Shown: positions 15,885 to 23,474 of the stretch, piece by piece
Layout: each line of letters starts with the position of its first letter
Numbering within the stretch: position 1 is the stretch's first letter
Origin: QHXM01 sp963697975
GTDB lineage: Bacteria > Acidobacteriota > Blastocatellia > Pyrinomonadales > Pyrinomonadaceae
DNA length: 64,000 bases
NCBI GenBank assembly: GCA_963697975.1
Contig: OY969111.1
Span: forward strand, 3,348,001 to 3,412,000
Direction of reading: 5' to 3'
Notes under the pieces: model-generated
Database searches by the model: none
What the model saw: only the letters and a program-made list of their open reading frames with translations
What the model was told of the DNA's origin: nothing
Position numbers and translations under genes: made by a program

Positions 15885-16706
15885 TTACGGCAATTCGTCA
15901 GCCGTAACAGGAACAGCGAGCATTCGGTTAATCAGCCACTGACCAGCAATCGTCCGATCCAATTCAGCAAAAACCGATTCGATAGCGTGATAAGCGATTC
16001 CAGCAGGGCATTGTGCGGCAGACGCTGCTGGCCCGAAAAAAAGAAGGACTCTATCGTGCCGAGCGAGAGACAATAGGCTTGCAGCCTTAGTTCCGACAAG
16101 AGATGCAGATACTGTCGTTTGGGCCAATAGTTCGCGACCATCCGTGGTCAAACCTGCATGGTCTATATTTTCGAATGCTCGTGCACCGCTCCAGACACAC
16201 TCGCATATTCGCGTAGCAATAAGGTAGTTTGTTACGAGCCATTCGACATCGCGATGATGAAGCGACCAGACTGTACGGGGTGATATTTCACGGAGCACCA
16301 ATGCCGCGAGCCTGCCCCTGGCTCGATTGCCGCACGGCTGGACGGTACATCCCCGTGGGGCGAGATTGCCAAGAAAGTTTACCGAGGAATCCACAAGCTG
16401 CGCGCTAGACAGAGGCAAGCACAGCAAACCGTTCACGCGTTCGAAATTCGCTCCAACATCAATGCGGCCAATAAGACGGTCAGAGGACTTAGCGGCAGCT
16501 TTCTTGTACGCAGCGATGACCGCAGCACCATCCCGCCGCATCTTGTGGAACAGATTTACGTCAGTGCGGGCGCGTCCCGTATACGCATTTGAGTCTGGCC
16601 CCAAGCGACCCCAGTCGAGCGCAATCAATCGCCGCTTGAATAATTCAGTGACTTCTACGGCATTATCCAAGTTATGAGTAATTGTGACTTCGAGTAATTC
16701 CGTCAT
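15885..16706 (-). CDS. unrecognised protein in the candidate cassette array
   Basis: This gene encodes 273 residues. The N-terminus MTELLEVTITHNLDNAVEVT leads to an alpha/beta region containing DWGRLGPDSNAYTGRARTDV. A long middle has several Cys (CLPLSS, CTVQPCGNRARG, RICECVW), and the C-terminus is hydrophobic and helical (LLSLARHDRVLLFFGPAA). I recognise no family, catalytic motif or signal peptide. There is no ribosome binding site before the ATG, and the gene starts 15 bases after the R'-like end of an attC-like site. Coding composition in this frame is normal and the frame is long, so it is likely real. Confidence 0.6.
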   Translation of the reverse strand: MTELLEVTITHNLDNAVEVTELFKRRLIALDWGRLGPDSNAYTGRARTDVNLFHKMRRDGAAVIAAYKKAAAKSSDRLIGRIDVGANFERVNGLLCLPLSSAQLVDSSVNFLGNLAPRGCTVQPCGNRARGRLAALVLREISPRTVWSLHHRDVEWLVTNYLIATRICECVWSGARAFENIDHAGLTTDGRELLAQTTVSASLVGTKAASLLSLARHDRVLLFFGPAASAAQCPAGIAYHAIESVFAELDRTIAGQWLINRMLAVPVTADELP

Positions 16707-16720
16707 AGCTTAAGTTAGCA

Positions 16721-16791
16721 ACCCAACTAATGATTAAGCCGCACGATGAGTGATAATACTACCATCAAGTGTATTAGACGGCACGTTGGGC
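16721..16791 (-). other. attC-like site, good 3' half
   Basis: Minus-strand order is GCCCAAC (16791-16785), a 50-base middle holding a TAATAC/GTATTA hairpin, then GCGGCTTAA (L'-like, 16742-16734), TCATTA spacer and GTTGGGT (R'-like, 16727-16721). The 3' half closely resembles classical attC ends. The L'' box is poor. A competing 11-bp inverted repeat, ATGATTAAGCC/GGCTTAATCAT (16730-16740 and 16789-16799), overlaps it. The next ORF starts 15 bases later. Confidence 0.42.
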
Positions 16792-16978
16792 TTAATCATG
16801 CTTTGTGCAGCTTTAAGGCAGAGTTGACTGGCTTTCCGCACAAATTGGGACGCTACATCCTCCTACAAATTCCAGGCTCGCTCTGCTACTATACGAGCGC
16901 AATTCTTTCATCTCGCAATCGGTTTCGTCGCAGCAGGTTTCGAGCGGCCAAACTTCATCTTCAGGAGAACAAATCGTA

Positions 16979-18025
16979 ATGAAACACGAGTTGAAAACGG
17001 AGCGTGAGTTGTCGCTGGATTTCCTGCGCGTCTGCGAGGCGGCGGCGATTGAGTCCGCGCGCACGATGGGACAGGGCGACCGCAAGTATTCGGATCAGGT
17101 GGCCGTCGAAGCGATGCGCCAGACGATGGATACCGTGCCGATGCGCGGGCGAATCGTCATCGGCGAGGGCGAGCGCGACGAAGCCCCCATGCTCTACATC
17201 GGCGAAGAGCTTGGCGGCAAGGGAGCGAGCGATGAAGTGCGCGCGTCCTTCCCCGAAGTTGACATCGCCGTTGACCCGCTCGAAGGAACGAACCTCTGCG
17301 CGCTCGGCGCAAACAACGCCATCGCCGTCCTCGCGGCGGCAGAGCGCGGCGGACTCTTGAACGCGCCGGACATCTACATGGATAAGATCGTCGTCGGCCC
17401 TTCGTGTCGCGGCTCGGTTGATATTGACGCGCCCGTCAAAGACAACCTGAAGAATATCGCCCGGCGTCTGGGGCGCGACGTTGATGACCTGACGGTTATC
17501 ACTCTTGATCGCTCGCGCCATAAGAAGTTGATTAACGACGTGCGCGAGGCCGGGGCGCGCATCCGCTTGATTTCGGACGGCGATCTTTCGGCGGGTATTT
17601 CGGCGGCGGTCGCGGGCACGAACATTCATGCGCTGATGGGCATCGGCGGCGCTCCCGAAGGAGTCATCACGGCGGCGGCGATGAAGTGCTTGAACGGCGA
17701 GATTCTGTCACGGCTGGTTTTCGACCCTGAACGTCTCGGTGTGGACAAGGACAAAGTTCCGGCGCGGGAAGAAGTGCTGGCCCGCCTCAAAGAGATGGGC
17801 ATTTCAGACCCGGACAAGGTCTATGACACAAACGATCTCGCGCCCGGCAAGAAAATCATCTTCGCCGCAACGGGCGTGACGGACGGAGCGCTCCTGCGCG
17901 GCGTGCGCTTCTTCGGCGCAGGCAAACGCACGCACTCGCTCGTGATGACCACCGAATCGAAACACATACGCTTCGTTGACACCGTTCACGTCGAAGGCGG
18001 CCCGGACGCAGTCATTCGATTTTAG
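16979..18025 (+). CDS. glpX: class II fructose-1,6-bisphosphatase
   Basis: The 348-residue enzyme hydrolyses fructose-1,6-bisphosphate in gluconeogenesis. Family segments include FLRVCEAAAIESARTMGQGD at about 16-35, IVIGEGERDEAPMLYIGE, the metal and substrate loop VDPLEGTNLCALG, SDGDLSAG and MGIGGAPEGVITAAAMKCL. AGGAGA precedes the ATG. It heads a run with two membrane proteins downstream, separated by a heptamer hairpin. Confidence 0.94.
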   Translation: MKHELKTERELSLDFLRVCEAAAIESARTMGQGDRKYSDQVAVEAMRQTMDTVPMRGRIVIGEGERDEAPMLYIGEELGGKGASDEVRASFPEVDIAVDPLEGTNLCALGANNAIAVLAAAERGGLLNAPDIYMDKIVVGPSCRGSVDIDAPVKDNLKNIARRLGRDVDDLTVITLDRSRHKKLINDVREAGARIRLISDGDLSAGISAAVAGTNIHALMGIGGAPEGVITAAAMKCLNGEILSRLVFDPERLGVDKDKVPAREEVLARLKEMGISDPDKVYDTNDLAPGKKIIFAATGVTDGALLRGVRFFGAGKRTHSLVMTTESKHIRFVDTVHVEGGPDAVIRF

Positions 18026-18105
18026 AATGCGGAATGCGGAATGCGGATTCAACAAGAGCAACACGCTTTCTCTTAAATCCGCAATCCGCAATCCGCAATC
18101 CGCAA
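18026..18105. repeat. heptamer hairpin (GCGGAAT/GCGGATT units)
   Basis: The left arm carries three 7-base units (GCGGAAT, GCGGAAT, GCGGATT). The right arm carries four complementary ATCCGCA units. It starts at the glpX stop and ends one base before the DUF2085 start codon, so it replaces the normal spacer and ribosome binding site. The unit is the same as in the 3419-3505 element, some 14.6 kb away. Confidence 0.88.
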
Positions 18106-18106
18106 T

Positions 18107-18646
18107 ATGTCGGCTTCTGTCGAACAATACGAGCCGCAATCGCTACGCTGGCCTGTGATTGTTTGGTCAATCACGGCGACGTTGACGCTCTTTTTCGTGA
18201 GCCTGATTGTCATCGCTCCTGTGGCGCTCGCGCATGGCTACAACTCTTCGGCGTTTGTTCTCTATGAGATGTTCCGCCGCGTGTGCCACCAGATTCCAGA
18301 ACGCGCGTTTTATCTGGAGGGCCATCCGTTCGCCGTCTGCGCGCGCTGCACCGGGATTTACTTTGGATTCGCGGCGGGCGTGCTTCTCTACCCGCTCGCG
18401 CGATCTCTCAGGCGAGGGGACGCGCCTGCGCGTGTGTGGCTGCTCATCGCGCTTGTGCCGACGCTGATTGATTTCATGCTCGGAATCTTCGGTCTCTGGG
18501 AGAACACGCATTTGTCGCGCTCGCTGACGGGCGTGCTGCTGGGCGCGGTCGGCGCTTTTTATGTCGTGCCCGGTTTGATGGACTTGAGCCGGATGAGCTT
18601 CAGGCAAACCCGCGTTCCATTTGAAGGTGTGGTGAGAGATGAATAG
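18107..18646 (+). CDS. DUF2085 membrane protein
   Basis: The protein has 179 residues and about four membrane helices. The DUF2085 signature is clear: RRVCHQIPERAFYLEGHPFAVCARCTGIYFG, with CHQ and CARCxG at about residues 64-86. The conserved Cys and His suggest metal or redox chemistry at the membrane face, but the family function is unknown. The start ATG abuts the hairpin. The last 8 bases overlap the next gene, indicating an operon. Confidence 0.85.
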   Translation: MSASVEQYEPQSLRWPVIVWSITATLTLFFVSLIVIAPVALAHGYNSSAFVLYEMFRRVCHQIPERAFYLEGHPFAVCARCTGIYFGFAAGVLLYPLARSLRRGDAPARVWLLIALVPTLIDFMLGIFGLWENTHLSRSLTGVLLGAVGAFYVVPGLMDLSRMSFRQTRVPFEGVVRDE

Positions 18647-19232
18647 CAAACTGCGTCCGGCAATCATCGGCGGCGTCGTGATGGGGCTGCTCTCCGGTCT
18701 CCCTTACGTCAACCTTGGCAACATGGCCTGTTGTCTCTGGGTGGTTTTGGGCGGGGCGCTCGCCACCTACCTGTATATCAGACAGTCTCCGACTCCGGTG
18801 GACATGGGCGAAGGCGCGTTGCTCGGCCTGCTGGCCGGAGTCTTCGGCGCGGTAGTCCAGTTGATCGTCGGCGTGCCCATCGCCATTATGACGGGCTATC
18901 CGGTTCAGCGTCTCCTCATCAATTTGATGGAGCGAATGAACCCGGAGCAAGCCGACAGTTACCGGCAGAGACTTGAAGAGGTGATGTCGAGATCGTTCGC
19001 CGAGCAGTTTTTCGCCTCGATCTTCTCTTTAGGGACGCTGCTTGTCTTCATCATCACGGTAGTCTTTGCGCTGGTCGGCGGGCTGGTCGCCGTCCCGCTC
19101 TTCGAGAAACGTAAGGCGGACACTGGCCCGCCGCCACCACCACCCTACTATGGCGGAACGCCCGGCGGCGCTTACGCTCCCCCGCCACCGCCGCCCGGCG
19201 ATTATGGCGGCGGAAGCGGGCCAAGCGCTTAA
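18639..19232 (+). CDS. hypothetical membrane protein with proline-rich tail
   Basis: The protein has 197 residues. About four hydrophobic segments (around 7-25, 30-47, 60-88 and 127-153) make an integral membrane domain. A basic turn and a tail of Pro and Gly (PPPPPPYYGG, APPPPPPGDYGGG) follow at about 164-197. It is translationally coupled to the DUF2085 gene by an 8-base overlap. The family is not recognised. Confidence 0.72.
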   Translation: MNSKLRPAIIGGVVMGLLSGLPYVNLGNMACCLWVVLGGALATYLYIRQSPTPVDMGEGALLGLLAGVFGAVVQLIVGVPIAIMTGYPVQRLLINLMERMNPEQADSYRQRLEEVMSRSFAEQFFASIFSLGTLLVFIITVVFALVGGLVAVPLFEKRKADTGPPPPPPYYGGTPGGAYAPPPPPPGDYGGGSGPSA

Positions 19233-19285
19233 GAAGGCAAAAGCGAAGTGGTGCGCGCGGAACGCGCGCTGCGGAAGCGAGAGTT

Positions 19286-19741
19286 ATGGAAAACAATTTC
19301 CAGCGCGTTGGCTCGATTAGCAATACCCACGCGGGGAGAGACTTCGAGGAGGCGGCCCGACTGTTTTTTGCCAAAACGGGTATTTCGCTTCAGTCTGGAT
19401 TCAGCGAACTCGTTGGCTATAAAATCAAGAAGTCTCACAAATTCGACTTGGGTAGCAAAAAGCCGCCGATACTTGTTGAGTGCAAGTCATATACATGGAC
19501 GAGTGGTGGTAATTCGCCCAGCGCAAAAATTAGGGGGTTAAACGAGGTCATGCTTTTGTTCCGCCTCGCCCCGCCTCGCTATCGGAAAATCCTATTTGTC
19601 CTGAAACACATGAGAAGGGAAGAAAGTTTAGCTGCCTACTATATCAAGACACAGGGACACCTAATCGGGCCAAAAATCGAGATTTGGGAATTTGATCTTG
19701 ATAAAAAGCATGGCGAACAGGTGTTCCCAACATCAACTTGA
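19286..19741 (+). CDS. solitary PD-(D/E)XK nuclease-like protein
   Basis: The protein has 151 residues. A helix with GRDFEEAARLFFAKTG precedes HKFDLGSKKPPILVECKSY. Asp54, Glu65 and Lys67 form a D-(x)10-ExK pattern, the core of the PD-(D/E)XK nuclease fold, and a Glu/Asp in the first helix is at the expected place. It is the length of a bare catalytic domain. There is no methyltransferase, specificity subunit or helicase beside it. The gene is AT-richer than its neighbours. DNA cleavage, repair or a restriction remnant are all possible. Confidence 0.68.
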   Translation: MENNFQRVGSISNTHAGRDFEEAARLFFAKTGISLQSGFSELVGYKIKKSHKFDLGSKKPPILVECKSYTWTSGGNSPSAKIRGLNEVMLLFRLAPPRYRKILFVLKHMRREESLAAYYIKTQGHLIGPKIEIWEFDLDKKHGEQVFPTST

Positions 19742-19766
19742 GCCTCTGGCCTTTTTGCCTTTGCCT

Positions 19767-19794
19767 TTGTCTCAGACATCTGTTGGGGTACAAT
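19767..19794 (+). promoter_or_regulatory. candidate sigma-70-type promoter
   Basis: TTGTCT (19767-19772) and TACAAT (19789-19794) are 16 bases apart. Transcription would start near 19802 and run through a hairpin into the glycosyltransferase gene at 19933. Confidence 0.4.
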
Positions 19795-19812
19795 TAGCGT
19801 CTTAGGTAGCTG

Positions 19813-19854
19813 GCAGCGCAGGGTGCTGAAAAGGCAGATGCGCTGCTTGTTTTG
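19813..19854 (+). terminator. hairpin with T-rich tail, terminator or attenuator
   Basis: GCAGCGCA (19813-19820) pairs with TGCGCTGC (19839-19846), followed by TTGTTTTG. It lies 72 bases after the nuclease-like gene and about 80 bases before the GT2 gene. Because a candidate promoter is upstream of it, it could act as an attenuator in the leader, or simply terminate the nuclease transcript. The 18-base loop makes it a weak terminator. Confidence 0.45.
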
Positions 19855-19932
19855 TGTAGTAACGGACGAACTCAGGAGGAAAGCCGTTTTCCTTTCTGAC
19901 TTCTGGCTCCTGAATTCTGGATTCTTAAAGAT

Positions 19933-21561
19933 ATGGCTTTATATTCCTTCGCCCTGCTCGCGCCCGCCGAAGACATCTGCGTAAAGTTTCCAAACTTTTG
20001 CGAGATTATTGATAAGACCTCCGGCAACATCAGCCCGCTTTACCGGCTGGACACGTTCGACTGGACCGTCCTGATTCTCTACTTTTCTATCCTGACCGTG
20101 CTTGCCATCTACGGCGGCTATCGCGTCAAACAGGTGATTGACTTCTGGCGCTATCGCAAGCTCGTTCCCACACCGGCAGGACACTACAATGAGGAAGAGT
20201 TGCCGCGCATCACCGTCCAACTTCCGCTCTTCAACGAGATGTACGTCGTCGAGCGCCTGCTCAAAGCCGTGACGGAGATTGACTACCCGCGCGACCGTTT
20301 TGAGATTCAGGTCTTGGACGATTCGACCGACGAGACTGTCAAGCTCGGTGAAGCGACCGTCGAGCATTACAAGCAGGCAGGCTTCGACATTCATTATATA
20401 CACCGCACGGATCGCACGGGCTACAAGGCGGGCGCGCTCGAAAACGGTTTGAAGACTGCTAAAGGCGAACTGGTCGCCATCTTCGACGCAGACTTTGTGC
20501 CGAAGCCCGATTGCCTGCGTAAGCTTGTAGACTTCTTTACCGACCCGCTAGTCGGTTGCGCGCAGATGCGCTGGTCGCACATCAACGGCGACTACAATCT
20601 GCTGACGCGTATTCAAACCATCATGCTCGACGGTCACTTCGTCGTTGAGCAAACCGTTCGCAATCGCACCGGGGGCTTCTTCAACTTTAACGGCACGGCT
20701 GGCATCTGGCGGCGCAAGGCCATCGAGATGAGCGGCGGCTGGCAGCACGACACGCTGACCGAAGACACAGACCTTTCTTTCCGCGCGCAACTCATGGGCT
20801 GGCGCTTCGTGTACCTGCTGGACGAGGATGCGCCCTCTGAGATTCCTGTCGAGATTAATTCCTTCAAAGCGCAGCAGCGTCGCTGGGCAAAGGGCGTGAT
20901 GCAGGTCGGACTCAAACTCTTCGGTAGAATCTGGGCGGCGAAACTGCCTTTGCGCGTCAAGCTGGAGATGTTCTTCCGCCTGACGGGCAATATCAGTTAT
21001 CCGCTGATGATCCTTGTCAGCCTCCTGCAATTTCCGCTCCTGCTCGTGCGCTACAATCAGGGCTTCTATCACCTGATGGTCTTCGACGTGCCGCTGCTCT
21101 TCTTCTCGACCATCTCTGTGCTGCTCTTTTACGGCACGGGCGTCTGGTATCTGGATAAGCGGCGCACGCCCCGTTTGCTGCACTTGCCGCTGGTGATGGG
21201 CTTAGGTATCGGACTCGCGTTCTCGAACGCGCGCGCCGTCATTGAGGCGCTGGTCGGCTACCGGACTGAGTTTGTCCGCACGCCGAAGTATCGCGTCGAA
21301 GAGCAAAAGGACGAAACGTGGAAGCGGAAGAAATATAAACGCAAGCGTGGCTGGCTGCCGCTGCTTGAACTGGGTTTCTCGGTCTACTTCCTGCTCGCCA
21401 TCCTGTACGCCGTGCAGATGCAGTTGTGGGGCACGATTCCTTTCCTGTCTCTCTTCTTCTTCGGCTATGGCTACATGGGGCTGGTCAGTCTCTTGCAGAC
21501 GGGGGGCGGCAACCGTCTTCAGTCCTGGTGGCGACCCTTAGCTCCGAGTCGTCATTCGTGA
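19933..21561 (+). CDS. processive family 2 glycosyltransferase
   Basis: The 542-residue membrane glycosyltransferase is of the cellulose/mannan synthase type. One N-terminal helix (about 44-62) is followed by the GT-A domain: VLDDSTDET, the metal-binding DAD in IFDADFVPKP, TEDTDLSFRA, and QQRRW. Four or more C-terminal helices form the translocation part. No PilZ domain is present, so regulation by cyclic di-GMP is not indicated here. It probably makes a beta-linked polysaccharide. No subunit BcsB or export gene adjoins it. Confidence 0.88.
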   Translation: MALYSFALLAPAEDICVKFPNFCEIIDKTSGNISPLYRLDTFDWTVLILYFSILTVLAIYGGYRVKQVIDFWRYRKLVPTPAGHYNEEELPRITVQLPLFNEMYVVERLLKAVTEIDYPRDRFEIQVLDDSTDETVKLGEATVEHYKQAGFDIHYIHRTDRTGYKAGALENGLKTAKGELVAIFDADFVPKPDCLRKLVDFFTDPLVGCAQMRWSHINGDYNLLTRIQTIMLDGHFVVEQTVRNRTGGFFNFNGTAGIWRRKAIEMSGGWQHDTLTEDTDLSFRAQLMGWRFVYLLDEDAPSEIPVEINSFKAQQRRWAKGVMQVGLKLFGRIWAAKLPLRVKLEMFFRLTGNISYPLMILVSLLQFPLLLVRYNQGFYHLMVFDVPLLFFSTISVLLFYGTGVWYLDKRRTPRLLHLPLVMGLGIGLAFSNARAVIEALVGYRTEFVRTPKYRVEEQKDETWKRKKYKRKRGWLPLLELGFSVYFLLAILYAVQMQLWGTIPFLSLFFFGYGYMGLVSLLQTGGGNRLQSWWRPLAPSRHS

Positions 21562-21580
21562 GCGTCAATAATTGAAACCG

Positions 21581-21630
21581 AAACGCGCCCTCATTCGTTC
21601 TTGCCTTTACGACTGAGGGCGCGTTTGTTT
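21581..21630 (+). terminator. rho-independent terminator
   Basis: The 13-bp stem AAACGCGCCCTCA (21581-21593) pairs with 21614-21626 across a 20-base loop, followed by GTTT. It lies 19 bases after the glycosyltransferase stop. Confidence 0.75.
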
Positions 21631-21679
21631 CTCTGGAACGTGCGGAGCAATTTCAAGTGAGTGTGTAGCAGGTTGGGAT

Positions 21680-21772
21680 TTCACCACAGAGACACAGAGC
21701 GTCACAGAGGAAGCACAGAGGCTTGAAACAACTTTCTGTGCCCCCTCTGCGTTCTCTGTGTCTCTGTGGTGA
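21680..21772. repeat. hairpin of CACAGAG units (TTCACCACAGAGACACAGAG type)
   Basis: The left arm begins TTCACCACAGAGACACAGAG and continues with CACAGAGG units. The right arm ends with CTCTGTGTCTCTGTGGTGAA. Spacing of the CACAGAG cores is about seven bases. A single-arm copy is at 35588 and another full copy at 39838. It sits 43 bases before the M24 peptidase start. Confidence 0.88.
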
Positions 21773-21814
21773 ACGCCCTTTGCCCTATACGCAACTAAAC
21801 CCCGATCTAAAACA

Positions 21815-23221
21815 ATGATTATGAAAAAGCTAAAGTCTATTCTTCTCGCGCTGCTTCTCTTATGCGTGCTCGTCCCTTTCACCTCTTCAGCCGCGACGGA
21901 CTCGGATTTTTGGGATGAGCCGGGCGTGCGCCTGCTCAATCAACCCGTCGGCGAGTACAGGGCGCGGCGCGCAAAACTGCTCTCGCAGATCAAGGACGGC
22001 GTGGTCGTCGTCCTCGGCAACGTCGAAGAGGAGACCGGGATTGAGATGCGCTACCGGCAGAACAACTGGTTCGCTTACCTGACGGGTGTTCGCACGCCCG
22101 ACGCCGCCGTGATGCTCGTGCCGCAGGGGTTGCCGTCTTTGAACAATGCGCGTGAAATCATCTTCATCCCGCCGCGTGACCTCAGTGCGGAACGCTGGAC
22201 GGGTGTCCAACTCGCTCCCGGCGCGGAGACGGCCAAAGTCTTCGGGGCTGAGCAGGTCGTAGCCAACACTGACCTCTGGGCTAAACTGAAAGAAGCTGCC
22301 TCGCTTCCCGCTTTCAAGAGCGCGCAGGGCGGGAGCACCATGAAGCTCTACACCATCGCGCCGCGCGCGGTCAGCAACGGTCGGGTCAGGGAGTATGAAT
22401 TCGTCCAACAGGTGAAGAAGGAGTTGCCCGGCGTCGAGGTCGTTTCGGTGGCAACGCTTGCCGGGGAGATGCGCCGCATCAAGTCGCCTTCGGAAATCGC
22501 CCTGCTGCAAAAGGCGATTGACATCACCGGCGAAGCTCAACGCGACATCACGCTCAACCTCAAGCCCGGAATGTACGAGTACGAAGTGCAGGCTCTATTG
22601 GAAGCCGCATTCACGCGCGGCGGTTCGGAGCGTCCCGGCTTTCCCTCAATCGTCGGCAGCGGTGTCTATTCGACCATCCTTCACTACAGCGAGAATCACA
22701 AAAAGATTGAGGCAGGCGATCTCGTCGTCTGCGACATCGGCGCGGAATACTCGCTCTACACGGCAGACATCACGCGCACGTACCCGGCAAGTGGAAAGTT
22801 CACGCCGCGCCAGCGAGAGATTTATCAACTCGTGCTGGACACACAGGCGGCGGCAGCCGCGCACTGGAAACCCGGCATGACGAATCTGGACTTGCACGTC
22901 TTCGCCGTCGAATACTTGCGCAAGAGTCCGTTGCGGGCAAAAGACACGGACGGGCGCGAGTACGGCATGGATCATTTCTTCATTCACGGTCTGGGCCATG
23001 CGCTTGGCATGGACGTTCACGACGTGGCGGACGGCGTTCACCAACTGCAATCCGGCGAAGTCTTCACCATCGAGCCGGGCATCTACATTCAAACCGAAAA
23101 GCTCGGCGTCAGGATTGAAGACGATTACCTCGTCATGCCTGACAACACGCTCCGCAAGATGTCCGAGAAGATTCCATCCGCGCCCGACGAAATCGAAAAA
23201 TTGATGGCGGGGAAGAGATAA
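21815..23221 (+). CDS. exported M24 aminopeptidase, Xaa-Pro type
   Basis: The product has 468 residues and begins with a signal peptide (MIMKKLKSILLALLLLCVLV, cleavage near TSSAATD). An N-terminal aminopeptidase-P-type domain is followed by the pita-bread fold. The five dinuclear metal ligands are all recognisable: Asp in VVCDIGAEY, Asp in TADITRTYP, His in HGLGHALGMDVHD, Glu in TIEPGIYI and Glu in GVRIEDDY. It should remove N-terminal residues next to proline outside the cytoplasm. An in-frame ATG two codons later (21821) is an equal start. Confidence 0.92.
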   Translation: MIMKKLKSILLALLLLCVLVPFTSSAATDSDFWDEPGVRLLNQPVGEYRARRAKLLSQIKDGVVVVLGNVEEETGIEMRYRQNNWFAYLTGVRTPDAAVMLVPQGLPSLNNAREIIFIPPRDLSAERWTGVQLAPGAETAKVFGAEQVVANTDLWAKLKEAASLPAFKSAQGGSTMKLYTIAPRAVSNGRVREYEFVQQVKKELPGVEVVSVATLAGEMRRIKSPSEIALLQKAIDITGEAQRDITLNLKPGMYEYEVQALLEAAFTRGGSERPGFPSIVGSGVYSTILHYSENHKKIEAGDLVVCDIGAEYSLYTADITRTYPASGKFTPRQREIYQLVLDTQAAAAAHWKPGMTNLDLHVFAVEYLRKSPLRAKDTDGREYGMDHFFIHGLGHALGMDVHDVADGVHQLQSGEVFTIEPGIYIQTEKLGVRIEDDYLVMPDNTLRKMSEKIPSAPDEIEKLMAGKR

Positions 23222-23222
23222 A

Positions 23223-23314
23223 GACGGAAAGCAGAAGACGGAAGGCAGTAGGCAGAAACACCAAGCGGCTTTCCGCCTACTGCCTTCCGCCTATTGCCTT
23301 CTGTTTCTCCCCGT
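23223..23314. repeat. heptamer hairpin (GACGGAAGGCAGTAGGCAGA type)
   Basis: The left arm AGACGGAAAGCAGAAGACGG continues with AAGGCAGTAGGCAG. The right arm CTGCCTTCCGCCTATTGCC, ending CCCGTCT, is its imperfect complement. Unit spacing is about seven bases. It starts directly after the M24 peptidase stop. Confidence 0.8.
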
Positions 23315-23474
23315 CTCTCTTGCTTTCCCACCTCGCTCTCGACTAATATCCCGGCGTTCCGAACAGCCCTTCAGGCGAGTTTTCTTCCAGCAGTTCCTCT
23401 AAGCATTAACACAGTCTCCGGCTGTTCGGGGCACACGTCTACATCTAAAAATCTCTTAAGCCGCGAGGAAAATC

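Noticed and set aside
5359..16799. A defence island around the nuclease-like gene and the toxin-antitoxin pair
   Set aside because: The two loci are several kilobases apart and no methyltransferase, helicase, ATPase or reverse transcriptase was seen. Only the cassette interpretation is supported.
16746..16979. Open frame of 77 codons before glpX
   Set aside because: It crosses the attC-like site and the glpX leader. No hydrophobic or domain pattern is seen, and glpX has its own ribosome binding site.
20548..21183. Minus-strand open frame inside the glycosyltransferase gene
   Set aside because: It lies entirely within a conserved coding region on the other strand, with unnatural composition. 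Such shadows are frequent in this window and none had independent support.
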